A DNA stretch of 64,000 nt from Streptomyces sp. NBC_00659 (GTDB lineage: Bacteria; Actinomycetota; Actinomycetes; Streptomycetales; Streptomycetaceae): assembly GCF_036226925.1 (NCBI RefSeq), contig NZ_CP109031.1, forward strand, positions 5,022,001-5,086,000, given 5' to 3'. Positions 32,112 to 41,094 of the stretch are shown piece after piece; within the stretch, counting starts at the first letter, position 1, and each line of letters begins with the position of its first letter. The notes beneath the pieces are model-generated. The model was not told the DNA's origin. It ran no database searches and saw nothing but the letters and a program-made list of their open reading frames with translations. The translations under genes and the position numbers were made by a program.

Positions 32112-32960
32112 TCAGGACGTGGGCTGGAGGAAGCCGGCCGCCGTCAGTACCTTCTGGCCCTCCGCGGACCGCACCAGGTCGATGAACGCCTTGCCGGCCG
32201 CCGCGTTGTGCGCGTCCTTGAGCAGGGCGATCGGGTAGTCGTTGACGGCCTCGGTGGACTCGGGGAACTCCACGCCCTCCACCTTGTCACCCGCGGCCTT
32301 CACGTCGGTCTTGTACACGACCGCCGCGTCGGCCTCCTTCAGCTCCACCTTGGTCAGCGCGCTCTTGACGTCCTGCTCGTAGGAGACGGGGGTGAGCTTC
32401 AGGTTGCTCGCCTCCAGCGCCTTCTGCGCGGCGGCGCCGCACGGCACGGTCTTGTCGCACAGGACGACCTTGAGGCCGGACTTGGTGAGGTCCTTCAGGG
32501 AGGAGATCTTGTCCGGGTTGCCGGGGAGGGTGGCGATCTCCAGCTGGTTGCGCACGAAGGTGGCGGGGGTGGTCGCCGTGTCGCCCTTGTCGGTCACGAT
32601 GGCCATCGTCTTCGGGCTGGCCGCGGCGAAGACGTCCGCCGGGGCGCCGCCCGTGATGCTCGCGGCGAGGCTGTCGCTGCCGCCGAAGCTGAAGGTGACC
32701 TCGGTGCCCGGGTGGGCCTTCTCGAACTGCTCGCCGAGGGCCGTGAAGCTCTCCTTCAGGGAGGCCGCGGCGAACACGGTCACCGTGCCGGAGAGCTTCG
32801 GCGAGGAGGACGCCGCGGACGACCCGTTCGCCTTGTCCGGCGAGTCGGACGTGTCGGAGGAGGAGCAGGCGCTCAGGGCCAGCAGTGCGGCGGCGCCGAC
32901 GCCGGCCACCCGCAGGGTCCGGGCGGCGCGGCTGGTCCGGCGCGCGGATCGGATCGTCAC
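32112..32960 (-). CDS. modA: Molybdate-binding lipoprotein
   Basis: GTG 32960 is chosen because GGGAG lies about 8 nt upstream. The 282-residue product is a lipoprotein (LLALSAC) and then a type II periplasmic-binding fold. The oxyanion-binding segments are TVFAAASLKESFTALGEQF, TFSFGGSDSLAASI and ADVFAAASPKTM. The closing AAVVYKTDVKAAGDKVEGVEFPE is typical of ModA. It captures molybdate outside the membrane. It is first in the modABC order, and the divergent 217-bp region before it probably holds its promoter. Confidence 0.93.
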   Translation of the reverse strand: MTIRSARRTSRAARTLRVAGVGAAALLALSACSSSDTSDSPDKANGSSAASSSPKLSGTVTVFAAASLKESFTALGEQFEKAHPGTEVTFSFGGSDSLAASITGGAPADVFAAASPKTMAIVTDKGDTATTPATFVRNQLEIATLPGNPDKISSLKDLTKSGLKVVLCDKTVPCGAAAQKALEASNLKLTPVSYEQDVKSALTKVELKEADAAVVYKTDVKAAGDKVEGVEFPESTEAVNDYPIALLKDAHNAAAGKAFIDLVRSAEGQKVLTAAGFLQPTS

Positions 32961-33177
32961 GGATCTACTCCCTCGAAGACTCTGAGGCTCGCTGGAGCCT
33001 CCGTCGTGATCCCAAGTCCTGAGCTCACGTTCTGCCATGGCCTGATCATACTTCCGCATATGCGAGCTGTAAGTCTCCTGTCGCATCGCATGAGCAGTGC
33101 CCAATGGCTTCGGATGTATGCATGTGCGTTTGCCCCGGGCCGCCCGCGGGGTAGCGTCCACCGGGAGGTGCTGTCCA
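32961..33177. promoter_or_regulatory. Divergent control region of modA and the small Mo-protein gene
   Basis: The region has an AT-richer stretch with the palindrome CGCATATGCG (33055-33064). Related GCAT/ATGC words follow (TCGCATCGCATGAG at 33081, GTATGCATGTGCG at 33116). They could be operator copies for the HTH-Mop regulator encoded at 33764. No ModE-type consensus was recognised, so this is a guess from symmetry. Confidence 0.35.
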
Positions 33178-33675
33178 GTGAGTCAGTCCCTGACACAGCC
33201 GACGCCGCCGGCTCCCCCGCTCGCGGAACTCGCTCTGACCGGTGACCTCGCCCGGCCCGCTCTGCTGACCGTCCCCGACTTGTCGGCCTGGCCCCGGCAC
33301 CGGGTGCGGGTCGCCTTCGAGTGCGCCATCAGCGGGGTGCGGCACCACGGATTCGAGGGCCCGCTGTTGCACGACGTGCTGCGGGACGCCGGCCCCCGCT
33401 TCGATCCGTCCCGTCGCAAGGACCGGCTGCGCTTCCTCATCGCGGTGGCGGGCGCGGACGGCCACCACGCACTGCTCAGCTGGGCCGAGATCGACCCCGA
33501 CTTCGCGGACGCTCCGGTGCTGCTCGCGGTCGGCATCGACGGCACCCCGCTGGACCGGGCGGGACCGCAGCTGGTCCTGCCGCAGGACCGGTGCGGGGCC
33601 CGGCACATCAGCGGCATCAACGGCATCCGGGTGGACGGCCGTTATTCGTCCTGGCCGGACGGTGTCCCCGGCTGA
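33178..33675 (+). CDS. Small sulfite-oxidase-fold molybdopterin protein
   Basis: GTG 33178 follows GGGAGG. The 165-residue product matches the molybdopterin-binding core of sulfite-oxidase-type enzymes. RVRVAFECAISGVRHHGFEGPLL corresponds to the catalytic-Cys region. HHALLSWAEIDPDFAD and a C-terminal RHISGINGIRVDG follow. There is no signal peptide or dimerisation domain. The usual CVEGW after the Cys is replaced by CAISG, so activity is uncertain. It is divergent from modABC, which fits a molybdenum-linked role. Confidence 0.75.
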   Translation: MSQSLTQPTPPAPPLAELALTGDLARPALLTVPDLSAWPRHRVRVAFECAISGVRHHGFEGPLLHDVLRDAGPRFDPSRRKDRLRFLIAVAGADGHHALLSWAEIDPDFADAPVLLAVGIDGTPLDRAGPQLVLPQDRCGARHISGINGIRVDGRYSSWPDGVPG

Positions 33676-33687
33676 CCCTGGTACCCC

Positions 33688-33739
33688 GGCTGACCGTCGG
33701 AGGCCGACGGCCAGCGGCCAGCGGCTGACCGTCGGAGGC
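33688..33739. repeat. 17-bp direct repeat between convergent genes
   Basis: GGCTGACCGTCGGAGGC occurs at 33688-33704 and 33723-33739 (35-bp period), with further CTGACGGTCGG-like inverted copies to 33765. It lies between the stops of convergent genes and may act as a terminator region. Confidence 0.6.
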
Positions 33740-33763
33740 AGGCGACCGGCGGCTGACGGTCGG

Positions 33764-34159
33764 TCAGGCGCGGTCGATGTGCACGTTGGTCGACTTGACC
33801 CTGGCCGTGGCCTCCACGCCGACCTCCAGGCCCAGTTCCTCCACGGCCTCCCGGGTCAGCAGGGAGACCAGCCGGTGGGGTCCCGCCTGGATCTCCACCT
33901 GGGCCGCGACATCGCCGAGCTTGACGGCGGTGACGATGCCGGGGAAGGCGTTGCGGACGGACGTGTAGGACGTGACGCCCTCCTCGCCACCGGCTCCGGC
34001 CAGTTCCACCGAGAACGCGGCGAGGTCACGGCCCTCGATGAGGCGCCGTCCGCCCTCGTCCCGGTGGGTGGCCACCCGCCCGGCGTCCGCCCAGCGACGG
34101 GCGGTGTCGGGGCTCACGCCGAGGAGCCGGGCGGCCTGGCCGATGGTGTAGGACTGCAT
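33764..34159 (-). CDS. HTH-Mop molybdenum-responsive regulator
   Basis: The 131-residue protein joins an excisionase/MerR-type HTH (YTIGQAARLLGVSPDTARRWAD with EGGRRLIEGRDLAAF) to a single Mop/TOBE domain. The Mop part reads SVRNAFPGIVTAVKLGDVAAQVEI, then VSLLTREAVEELGLEVGVEATARVKSTNVHI. Mop domains bind molybdate or tungstate, so this is the probable sensor for the modABC locus, in a different layout from ModE. It sits convergent to the small Mo-protein gene. ATG 34159 begins at the HTH. Confidence 0.85.
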   Translation of the reverse strand: MQSYTIGQAARLLGVSPDTARRWADAGRVATHRDEGGRRLIEGRDLAAFSVELAGAGGEEGVTSYTSVRNAFPGIVTAVKLGDVAAQVEIQAGPHRLVSLLTREAVEELGLEVGVEATARVKSTNVHIDRA

Positions 34160-34265
34160 ACGCGCGACGATAGGCAGCCGGTCCTCGCACCTGCAAGCCG
34201 GACCCCCGGGGGCGCCGGCCGCCCGGGGCAGGGCGGGAGGGCCCCGCCCCGGACCGTCGCCCTCG

Positions 34266-34856
34266 TCAGTCGAGCGTCGGCTGTCCCGTGTGCTCGACCA
34301 GGATGTGCCTCGCCCAGAACTTCCCGAAGGCCTTCTTGAGTATCGGCTCGGCCGTCGCCCGGTCGTCGACGCCGAAGACCACATGGCCGCTGCCGTCGAG
34401 GCCCACCGTGTACAGCGCGAACCGGCCGTCCCAGCGGTCCATGTCGTCGCCGACCCGGTCGACCATGGCGTTGAGCTGCCGCCAGGTGACGTCCGAGTCG
34501 TGGATCCGTACCTTCACCCCCTTCTCCGCGTGACCGCAGATGTCCGCGTCGAACGCCTTGGACGGGATGCGGTACACGGTCACGGTGTTCCCGCGCTCGT
34601 TGACCGACACGCTGGTGAAGACGCTCCTGTAGCGGGACGCGCCCTGCTTGTCGATGTAGATCGTCACCCTGAGCAGGGAGGATTCCCTGCCGGGCAGACT
34701 GTGTGTCGGCCGGGTGCCGACGCACACGGTCGTGCGCTCCGCAACGGGCGCCTCCTTGCCTCCCGGGCCGCCGCTCGACCCCTGAACCGCCAGGAGTGCC
34801 ACGGCACTTGCCGCCACGACGCCGCCGGTCGCCCTGATCCTGCTCCGCCTGTTCAT
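34266..34856 (-). CDS. Secreted or membrane-anchored protein of unknown function
   Basis: The 196-residue product starts with a basic segment (MNRRSRIRATGG) and a hydrophobic stretch (VVAASAVALLAVQGSSG). GGGGAGG lies 6 nt before ATG. The mature part contains two Cys (VCVGTRP and DICGHAEKG) and VTIYIDKQGASRYRSVF, VYRIPSKAFDADI and AMVDRVGDDMDRWDGRF. It is not recognised. It is divergent from the molybdenum hydroxylase operon and may share its control region. Confidence 0.7.
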   Translation of the reverse strand: MNRRSRIRATGGVVAASAVALLAVQGSSGGPGGKEAPVAERTTVCVGTRPTHSLPGRESSLLRVTIYIDKQGASRYRSVFTSVSVNERGNTVTVYRIPSKAFDADICGHAEKGVKVRIHDSDVTWRQLNAMVDRVGDDMDRWDGRFALYTVGLDGSGHVVFGVDDRATAEPILKKAFGKFWARHILVEHTGQPTLD

Positions 34857-34988
34857 GTGATCCTCCCCGTCCGCCGTCCGGTGGTACGGGGACGCAAGAG
34901 ACGCCGCATACGTTCAGCGGGAACCGCACGGCCGATCCGCCCCTCCTACCAGTCGTACGCCCCCGGACGGCTCGGAGAGGAGCCTTCG

Positions 34989-37103
34989 TTGGCCCGTCAG
35001 CTGTCCCGCCGCAGGTTCATCGTCCACACCCTGGCCGCGTCCACCCTGACCGTCGCCGCGCCGCTCGGCTGCGACACCTCCCCGGCGGAGGGCGCCGAGC
35101 CCACCGCGGGACCTTCCGGCGTCCTGGTGACCGGCACCGACGACGAGATGCTGGTCCTGGAGGTCACCGCGGCCAACAAGGTCGTCGTCCGGCTGCCGCG
35201 GGTCGAGGTCGGCCAGGGCATCACCACCGCGGTCGCCATGATGATCGCCGAGGAACTGGACGCCCGGCTCGCCGACGTCGAGATCCCGCTCGCCGAGGCC
35301 CGGAGCAGCGGCAACCAGTTCACCGGCGGCTCGAACTCCGTCGGTTCGCTGTACGGGCCCGCCCGCGCGCTGGCCGCCACCGCGCGCGCCAGACTGGTGA
35401 CCGCCGCGTCCCGTCGCTGGCATGTGCCCCCGAAGGCGCTGCGCACCCGGGACACCATGGTCGTGGCGCCCGACGGCCGCACGGCCACCTTCGGATCGCT
35501 GACCGCGGCTGCCGCCCGGATCCACCGGCCCGCCGTGTCCACCGACCCCAAGCCGGCCTCCCGGCACCGGGTGATCGGGCGGCCGACCTCCCGGATCGAC
35601 GCGCGGGACATCGTCACCGGCCGGGCGAAGTACACCGGCGACCTGACGGTGGCCGGGGCGAAACCGACCGTGGTGGCCCGGCCGCCGACGCTCGGCGGGA
35701 AGGTCCGTTCGCTCGACGACCGGGCGGCCCGCGCGCTGCCCGGAGTCCACGCGGTCGTCAGGATCGAGGGCGGGGTCGCCGTAGTGGCGGACACCTTCCA
35801 CCACGCCTTCCAGGCCCGGGACGCCCTGCGGATCACCTGGTCACCGGGCCCGCTCGCCGCACTGTCCGACGCGGACGTACGGGCCCGGCTGCGGGCCGCC
35901 GTCCCGCCGCTCGGCACCCCGCTGCTCGGCACCCGGCAGGTGGGCGGCGAGTTCGAGTTCGCCTTCGTCGGACACGCCCCGATGGAGGTGCTGACCGCGG
36001 TCGCGGACGTACGGGAGCACAGCGCCGAGATCTGGTTCTCCTCCCAGACACCGATGGACGCGCGCGACACGATCGCCTCGGTGACCGGGCTGCCCGCCTC
36101 GAAGGTCCGGGTCCATGTCCTGCGCGGCGGAGGGTCGTTCGGGCGGCGGCTCACCTACGACGTGGCCGTCGAGGCGGCCCTCGTCTCCAAGGCGGCCCGC
36201 CGTCCGGTGAAGCTGATGTGGAGCCGGGCCGACGACATGCGGCACGGCCGGATGCGCCCGGCCAGTCACCACCGTATCCGGGCCAGCCACGCGGGCGGCC
36301 GGGTCGTGGCGTTCACGCACATGACGGCGTCGGTGAGCGAGTCGTACGAGAAGCCGGGCGCCACCGCGCAGGGCGGTGTCACCACCACGGCCGCCCGGGC
36401 CGCCGGCCCGCTGCCCAGCGACAGCGGGCTCTACAACTTCGGCCGTGTCTCCGGGGATTCGGGCTCGGTGGGCCTCGCGATGCCGCTGGGTGCCTGGCGT
36501 TCCGTGGACTCCGGGACCATGCGGACCGCGGAGGAGATCGTCGTCGACGACATCGCGCGGAGCCTCGGACAGGACCCGGTCGCCTTCCGGCGTACGACGC
36601 TGCGCGGCAAGGCGGTCAGGGCGGTGCTCGACCGGGCGGCGGAGGCCGGACACTGGGGCCGGAGCATGCCGGCCGGACAGGCCCAGGGCATGGCCGTGCA
36701 CGAGGAGTACGGCTCCTGCGTGGCCTGTCTCGTCGAGATCGACGCCCGCGACCCGAAGAACCCGCGGGTCACCAAGGTCGTGATGGCCGCCGACGTCGGA
36801 ACGGCCGTCAACCCGCGCGGACTCGAGGCCCAGCTCATGGGCACCGCGGTCGACGGCATCTCCACCGTGCTCACGGCCGGCCTGCACCTTGACGCGGGCG
36901 CCGTCCGCGAGGGCAGCTTCGCCGACTTCCGCTGGGCCCGTCAGCGGAACGCCCCGCTGCGTTTCGAGGCGCACATCATGCCCTCCGGAGGGGAGCCCGG
37001 AGGGGCCGGCGAACTCGGTGTCCCCGCGGCGGCCGGAGCGGTGGCCAACGCCTACGCCCGTGCGACGGGGACCCGTCCCCGCCGTTTCCCGATCGATTTC
37101 TGA
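34989..37103 (+). CDS. Exported molybdenum hydroxylase large subunit (isoquinoline-oxidoreductase type)
   Basis: TTG 34989 follows GGAGAGGAG. The 704-residue protein has a Tat signal with a lipobox-like end (SRRRFIVHTLAAST to APLGC). It belongs to the xanthine-oxidase family, in the IorB group of single-chain molybdopterin subunits. VGQGITTAVAMMIAEEL, HVLRGGGSFGRRLTYD and VMAADVGTAVNPRGLEAQ are family motifs. The catalytic Glu loop is GGEPGGAGELGVPAAAGAVANA. It oxidises an aldehyde or N-heterocycle, with electrons leaving through the 2Fe-2S subunit encoded next. Protein length is close to IorB. Confidence 0.9.
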   Translation: MARQLSRRRFIVHTLAASTLTVAAPLGCDTSPAEGAEPTAGPSGVLVTGTDDEMLVLEVTAANKVVVRLPRVEVGQGITTAVAMMIAEELDARLADVEIPLAEARSSGNQFTGGSNSVGSLYGPARALAATARARLVTAASRRWHVPPKALRTRDTMVVAPDGRTATFGSLTAAAARIHRPAVSTDPKPASRHRVIGRPTSRIDARDIVTGRAKYTGDLTVAGAKPTVVARPPTLGGKVRSLDDRAARALPGVHAVVRIEGGVAVVADTFHHAFQARDALRITWSPGPLAALSDADVRARLRAAVPPLGTPLLGTRQVGGEFEFAFVGHAPMEVLTAVADVREHSAEIWFSSQTPMDARDTIASVTGLPASKVRVHVLRGGGSFGRRLTYDVAVEAALVSKAARRPVKLMWSRADDMRHGRMRPASHHRIRASHAGGRVVAFTHMTASVSESYEKPGATAQGGVTTTAARAAGPLPSDSGLYNFGRVSGDSGSVGLAMPLGAWRSVDSGTMRTAEEIVVDDIARSLGQDPVAFRRTTLRGKAVRAVLDRAAEAGHWGRSMPAGQAQGMAVHEEYGSCVACLVEIDARDPKNPRVTKVVMAADVGTAVNPRGLEAQLMGTAVDGISTVLTAGLHLDAGAVREGSFADFRWARQRNAPLRFEAHIMPSGGEPGGAGELGVPAAAGAVANAYARATGTRPRRFPIDF

Positions 37104-37187
37104 GACCTGGTTCCGAGGCCTCTTCCCGGCCTGCTTCCGAGACCCGTTAGAGGTGCGAGTACCGATGCCGTTCCGGAGAGAGTGCTG

Positions 37188-37697
37188 ATGCCGTCCTACT
37201 CCTTCGTCCTCAACGGGAGACGGGTCACCGTCGAGGCACCGGCGGACATGCCGCTGCTGTGGGTGCTGCGCGACCTGCTGGATGTGACCGGGCCCAAGTA
37301 CGGCTGCGGTGTCGGGGTCTGCCGGGCCTGCACCAGCCATCTCGACGGTGCGGAGATCCAGCCCTGTGTCGTCCCGGTGGCGGACTGCGCGGACCGCGAG
37401 GTCACCACCATCGAGGGCCTCGCCGACGGCGACCGCCTGCACCCCGTCCAGCAGGCCTGGCTCGACTGCGACGTCTCCCAGTGCGGCTTCTGCCAGCCCG
37501 GCCAGATCATGGCCGCCGCGGCCCTGCTCGAGAAGACGGCGCACCCGACGGATGCTGAGATCGACCGTATCGAGAACGTGTGCCGCTGCGGCACCTACTC
37601 CCGCATCCGTGAGGCGATCAAGAAGGCTTCCGTGCACGGCGGCCGAGGTCCTTCCGCGCAGGCCGGGGAACGCCAGGACCTGTCCGGTCCGGAGTGA
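37188..37697 (+). CDS. 2Fe-2S subunit of the molybdenum hydroxylase
   Basis: The product (169 residues from ATG 37188; a GTG at 37182 would add two) has a plant-type ferredoxin domain with Cys in GCGVGVCRACTSH. A helical C-terminal [2Fe-2S] domain follows, with Cys in QCGFCQPGQ and CRCGTY. This is the IorA/CoxS group. It lacks a signal peptide, so it would be co-exported with the Tat-bearing large subunit. The intergenic gap is 84 bp. No FAD subunit is present, so an external acceptor such as a cytochrome is likely. Confidence 0.92.
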   Translation: MPSYSFVLNGRRVTVEAPADMPLLWVLRDLLDVTGPKYGCGVGVCRACTSHLDGAEIQPCVVPVADCADREVTTIEGLADGDRLHPVQQAWLDCDVSQCGFCQPGQIMAAAALLEKTAHPTDAEIDRIENVCRCGTYSRIREAIKKASVHGGRGPSAQAGERQDLSGPE

Positions 37698-37789
37698 GGG
37701 CGGGATCGCGACCGTGCGGGGACGGCCGTGATCCCACCGGGGTGACCGCCGGGGCAGCCTGATCCCGCGGGCGGCCACCGTGCCGGGAG

Positions 37790-39154
37790 TCAGCGGCCGC
37801 GGCCCCCCGTGGCCGCGTAGGCGCGGAGGAAGAGCGCCTCGACATGGGCCATGTGCTCGATCTCGGCCGGGTCGACGCTCTCGTTGGGGGCGTGGATGAG
37901 GCACTTGGGTTCCTCCACGCCCATGAGGATGATCTCGGCGCGGGGGTAGGTCTCGGCGAGGACGTTGCACAGCGGGATGGAGCCGCCCTGGCCGAGGAAG
38001 GCCATGGGCCTGCCGTAGACCTCGTTCATGGCGCGGCCGAGCGCCGCGTAGGCGGGGCCGTCGGTGGCCGCCTCGAAGGGGGCGCCGGCGCTCTCGTCCT
38101 CGATCCCGACCCGGACTCCCCAGGGCGCGGCCTCGGTGAGGTGCCGGGTGAGGGCCGCGCGGGCCGCCGCCGGGTCCGTGCCGGGCGGGATCCGCAGGCT
38201 CACCCGGGCTCGTGCGGTGGGCGGTACGGCGGCGGCGGAGCCGACCACCGGAGGGCAGTCGATGCCGAGGACGGTGACGGCGGGGCGGGCCCACAGCCGG
38301 TCGGCGACCGTGCCGGTCCCGGTGAGACGGACGCCGTCCAGTACGCCGGCGTCGGCGCGGAACCGCTCCTCGTCGTAGCCGGCACCCTCCCACTCGCCCT
38401 CGCAGTCGAGTCCGTCGACGCGCGTGGCGCCGGTGGCCGGGTCGCGCAGGGTGGAGAGCGTCTGGATCAGCGCGGCGAGCGCGTCCGGGGCGGGGCCGCC
38501 GAACATGCCCGAGTGCACCTCCCCGGCCAGGGTGTCGACGGTGACGACGAGGTTGGCGAGGCCGCGCAGGGTGACGGTGGCGGTGCCCGTGCCGACCTCC
38601 GCGTTGCCGGTGTCGCACACCAGCAGCGCGTCGGCGAGGAACTGCTCCGGATGCTGGGCCACGTAACTCTCCAGACCGCCGGTGCCCTGCTCCTCCGACC
38701 CCTCGGCGACGAACTTCAGGCCGACCGGGACGTCGTCGCCGAGCGCCCGCAGGGCGGTCAGGTGCATCACGATGTTGCCCTTGCAGTCCGCGGTGCCGCG
38801 TCCGTACCAGCGGCCGTCGCGTTCGGTGAGGGCGAAGGGCGGTGTGGTCCAGGCGTCGTCGTCCAGTGGTGGCTGCACGTCGTAGTGGCAGTACAGCAGG
38901 ACGGTGGGGGCGCCGGGGGGCGGCGGGCGGTGGCCGATGACCGCGTGGCTCCCGTCGGGCGTCTCGGCGAGATGGACGTCGCGGAGCCCCGCCTCGGTGA
39001 AGGCGTCCGCCACCCACTGCGCGGCCCGGTGGCATTCCTCGGGAGGGTACTGGCGCGGGTCGGCGACGGACGGGATCGCGACCAGCTCGGCCAGGTCGGC
39101 CCTGGCCCGCCCCATCAACCCGGTGATCTTCTCGGCGAGTTCGGACACGGTCAC
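37790..39154 (-). CDS. M20-family dipeptidase
   Basis: The 454-residue metallopeptidase carries LLYCHYDVQP (metal His and Asp), GTADCKGNIVMH, the catalytic EGSEEQGTGGL, the dimerisation domain (EVHSGMFGG) and a final HAPNES. This is the carnosinase/Xaa-dipeptidase group. GTG 39154 overlaps the stop of the upstream membrane gene (GTGA), so it is translationally coupled. With the transporter two genes upstream it suggests uptake and hydrolysis of small peptides or amino-acid conjugates. Confidence 0.92.
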   Translation of the reverse strand: MTVSELAEKITGLMGRARADLAELVAIPSVADPRQYPPEECHRAAQWVADAFTEAGLRDVHLAETPDGSHAVIGHRPPPPGAPTVLLYCHYDVQPPLDDDAWTTPPFALTERDGRWYGRGTADCKGNIVMHLTALRALGDDVPVGLKFVAEGSEEQGTGGLESYVAQHPEQFLADALLVCDTGNAEVGTGTATVTLRGLANLVVTVDTLAGEVHSGMFGGPAPDALAALIQTLSTLRDPATGATRVDGLDCEGEWEGAGYDEERFRADAGVLDGVRLTGTGTVADRLWARPAVTVLGIDCPPVVGSAAAVPPTARARVSLRIPPGTDPAAARAALTRHLTEAAPWGVRVGIEDESAGAPFEAATDGPAYAALGRAMNEVYGRPMAFLGQGGSIPLCNVLAETYPRAEIILMGVEEPKCLIHAPNESVDPAEIEHMAHVEALFLRAYAATGGRGR

Positions 39155-39588
39155 CGCCTCACCGTGTCGTCGGTCTTCAGGTCGTCGAGCTTGTCCTGGA
39201 TCTTGTCCAGTTTCTCGGGGCAGTAGATCTCGATGATCGTGGCCTCCGCCCCGAGGGCCCTGCCGTCTCCGATGACAGGACGCTGCCCGACGAACGCGGC
39301 TCCGTTGGACACGTTGATCTTCCACAGCGCCGACTTGAGGGCGCTGGCCGGATCGTCGCAGACCAGGCCGCCGTCGGTGCCCAGGACGCTGGCGATCAGC
39401 TCGGTGTCGGGCCGGGGAAGACCGGCTGCCACGGCCGCGTCGGCGAGCTCGTTGGCCTTGGTGGTTGCCTTGTTGTTCGTCGTGATGGCCGAGTAGCGCA
39501 CGAGGCCGGCCACGACGAGAGCGAGCAGCAGGATGATCGCGCCGTAGTAGATCCATTTGTGCTCGGATGCGAACCGGGTGGGACTCAT
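39151..39588 (-). CDS. Single-pass membrane protein coupled to the transporter
   Basis: The 145-residue product has one membrane segment (WIYYGAIILLLALVVAGLVRY, residues about 12-32) and an extracytoplasmic domain. That domain has two Cys (LVCDDPAS and EIYCPEKL) and SALWKINVSNGAAFVGQRPV. Its ATG overlaps the transporter stop (ATGA) and its stop overlaps the dipeptidase start. It could be an accessory subunit of either neighbour. The family is not recognised by name. Confidence 0.8.
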   Translation of the reverse strand: MSPTRFASEHKWIYYGAIILLLALVVAGLVRYSAITTNNKATTKANELADAAVAAGLPRPDTELIASVLGTDGGLVCDDPASALKSALWKINVSNGAAFVGQRPVIGDGRALGAEATIIEIYCPEKLDKIQDKLDDLKTDDTVRR

Positions 39589-41054
39589 GCCCCCGCCTCC
39601 TCCTCGCGAGCGGTGTCCAGCTGCCAGCCGGGCTTGCGGAACTTCAGGAACGCCCAGGGGATCAGCACGCCGAGGACGCCGAGACCGGAGCCGATGATGA
39701 CGACGTACAGCAGGACGCTGTTGCTGCCGAACTGCGAGGGCGGCACGAAACCGATGACCATGGCCGCGGCCGAGGCCAGGAAACCGACGACGCACACCAG
39801 TTTGAGCGCCGGGACGCGGTAGCCGCGCGGGTGGTCGGGCTGGTTCTTCCGCAGCTTGATCGCCGCGACGAACATCAGCAGATAGACGATGAGGTACACC
39901 TGCGTGGTGATCGTCGAGAAGATCCAGTACACGTTGGAGACGTTCGGGATGAACGCGTAGCCCAGCGCGATCACCGTGGTCACGATGCCCTGGGTCACCA
40001 GGATGTTCTGCTGGATGCCGAACCGGTTCAACTGCTGCAGGTACGGCGGCAGATAGCCCTCGCTGCGGGAGATCTCCAGAAGGCCCTTGGACGGTCCGGC
40101 GAGCCAGGTCAGCATGCCGGCCAGCGACGCGGAGATCAGCATGACCGCCGCGATCGGGGTCATCCAGCCGATGTCGAAGTACGAGAAGAACGCGTCGAAC
40201 GCCTGCATGACACCGGCGGTGAGGCTGGTCTGGTCGGCGGGCACCACCCAGCTGATCGCCAGCGCGGGCAGGATGAAGATCAGCAGCACCAGGCCCATCG
40301 CCAGGAACATCGACTTCGGGTATTCCTTCGCCGGGTTCTTCAGCGACGACACATGGACGGCGTTCATCTCCATGCCGGAGTACGAGAGGAAGTTGTTGAC
40401 GATCAGCACGAGGCTGGCGAGGCCCGTCCAGGCCGGCAGCAGATGGCTGGCCGTCATGGGAGCCGCCGAGGGGTTGCCCTGCGCCAGGAAGACCATGCCG
40501 AGCACGACGAGGATCGTGCCGGGTACCAGGGTGCCGATGACCAGGCCCCAACTGGACAGTCCGGCCAGGGCCTTGGTGCCGCGCGAGGAGACCCAGACGC
40601 CGGTCCAGTACAGGACCACGATGACGATCGCCGTGTAGAGGCCGCTGGAGGCCAGGGCCGGGTCGATGATGTACGCGATGGTGCTCGCCACGAAGGCCAG
40701 CAGGCTCGGGTAGTAGAAGATCGTCATCGCGAACTGGCACCACACGGCGAGGAATCCGAGCGGCTTGGACAGTCCCTCGCTCACCCAGCGGTAGACACCG
40801 CCGTTCCAGCCCGAGGCCAGTTCCGCCGAGACCAGGGCGGTCGGCAGCAGGAACACGATCGCCGGGACCAGGTAGAGGAACACGCAGGCCAGGCCGTACA
40901 CCGCCATCGTGGGGGCGGCCCGCAGACTCGCGACCGAGGCGGTCGTCATGAGCGCCAGCGTCAGCCAGGTGAGTCTCGGCGCCGCCGGGATCGTAGTCCG
41001 GGCGGCCCGCGCCGTCTCCCGTGGCGCGTCCGCGGGCATGTCCATCGAGCTCAT
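39585..41054 (-). CDS. APC-family amino-acid transporter
   Basis: The 489-residue protein has about 12 membrane segments and the APC layout of GadC/YjeM-type antiporters. SLRAAPTMAVYGLACVFLYL opens the core. FNLL-type helix breaks occur at NNFLSYSGMEMNAVHVSSL and ASLAGMLTWLAGPSKGLLEISR. The C-terminus is short and charged. ATG 41054 follows GGGAGG at 6 nt. It heads an operon with the coupled membrane protein and dipeptidase. Substrate is probably an amino acid, possibly exchanged for another. Confidence 0.9.
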   Translation of the reverse strand: MSSMDMPADAPRETARAARTTIPAAPRLTWLTLALMTTASVASLRAAPTMAVYGLACVFLYLVPAIVFLLPTALVSAELASGWNGGVYRWVSEGLSKPLGFLAVWCQFAMTIFYYPSLLAFVASTIAYIIDPALASSGLYTAIVIVVLYWTGVWVSSRGTKALAGLSSWGLVIGTLVPGTILVVLGMVFLAQGNPSAAPMTASHLLPAWTGLASLVLIVNNFLSYSGMEMNAVHVSSLKNPAKEYPKSMFLAMGLVLLIFILPALAISWVVPADQTSLTAGVMQAFDAFFSYFDIGWMTPIAAVMLISASLAGMLTWLAGPSKGLLEISRSEGYLPPYLQQLNRFGIQQNILVTQGIVTTVIALGYAFIPNVSNVYWIFSTITTQVYLIVYLLMFVAAIKLRKNQPDHPRGYRVPALKLVCVVGFLASAAAMVIGFVPPSQFGSNSVLLYVVIIGSGLGVLGVLIPWAFLKFRKPGWQLDTAREEEAGA

Positions 41055-41094
41055 CGGACGCCTCCCTGTTCCCGTGTCGATGGGGCCAGCCTCC

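Noticed and set aside
35841..39035. Minus-strand open frame of 1,064 codons
   Set aside because: It is antisense to the molybdenum hydroxylase and its iron-sulfur subunit and then overlaps the dipeptidase in another frame.
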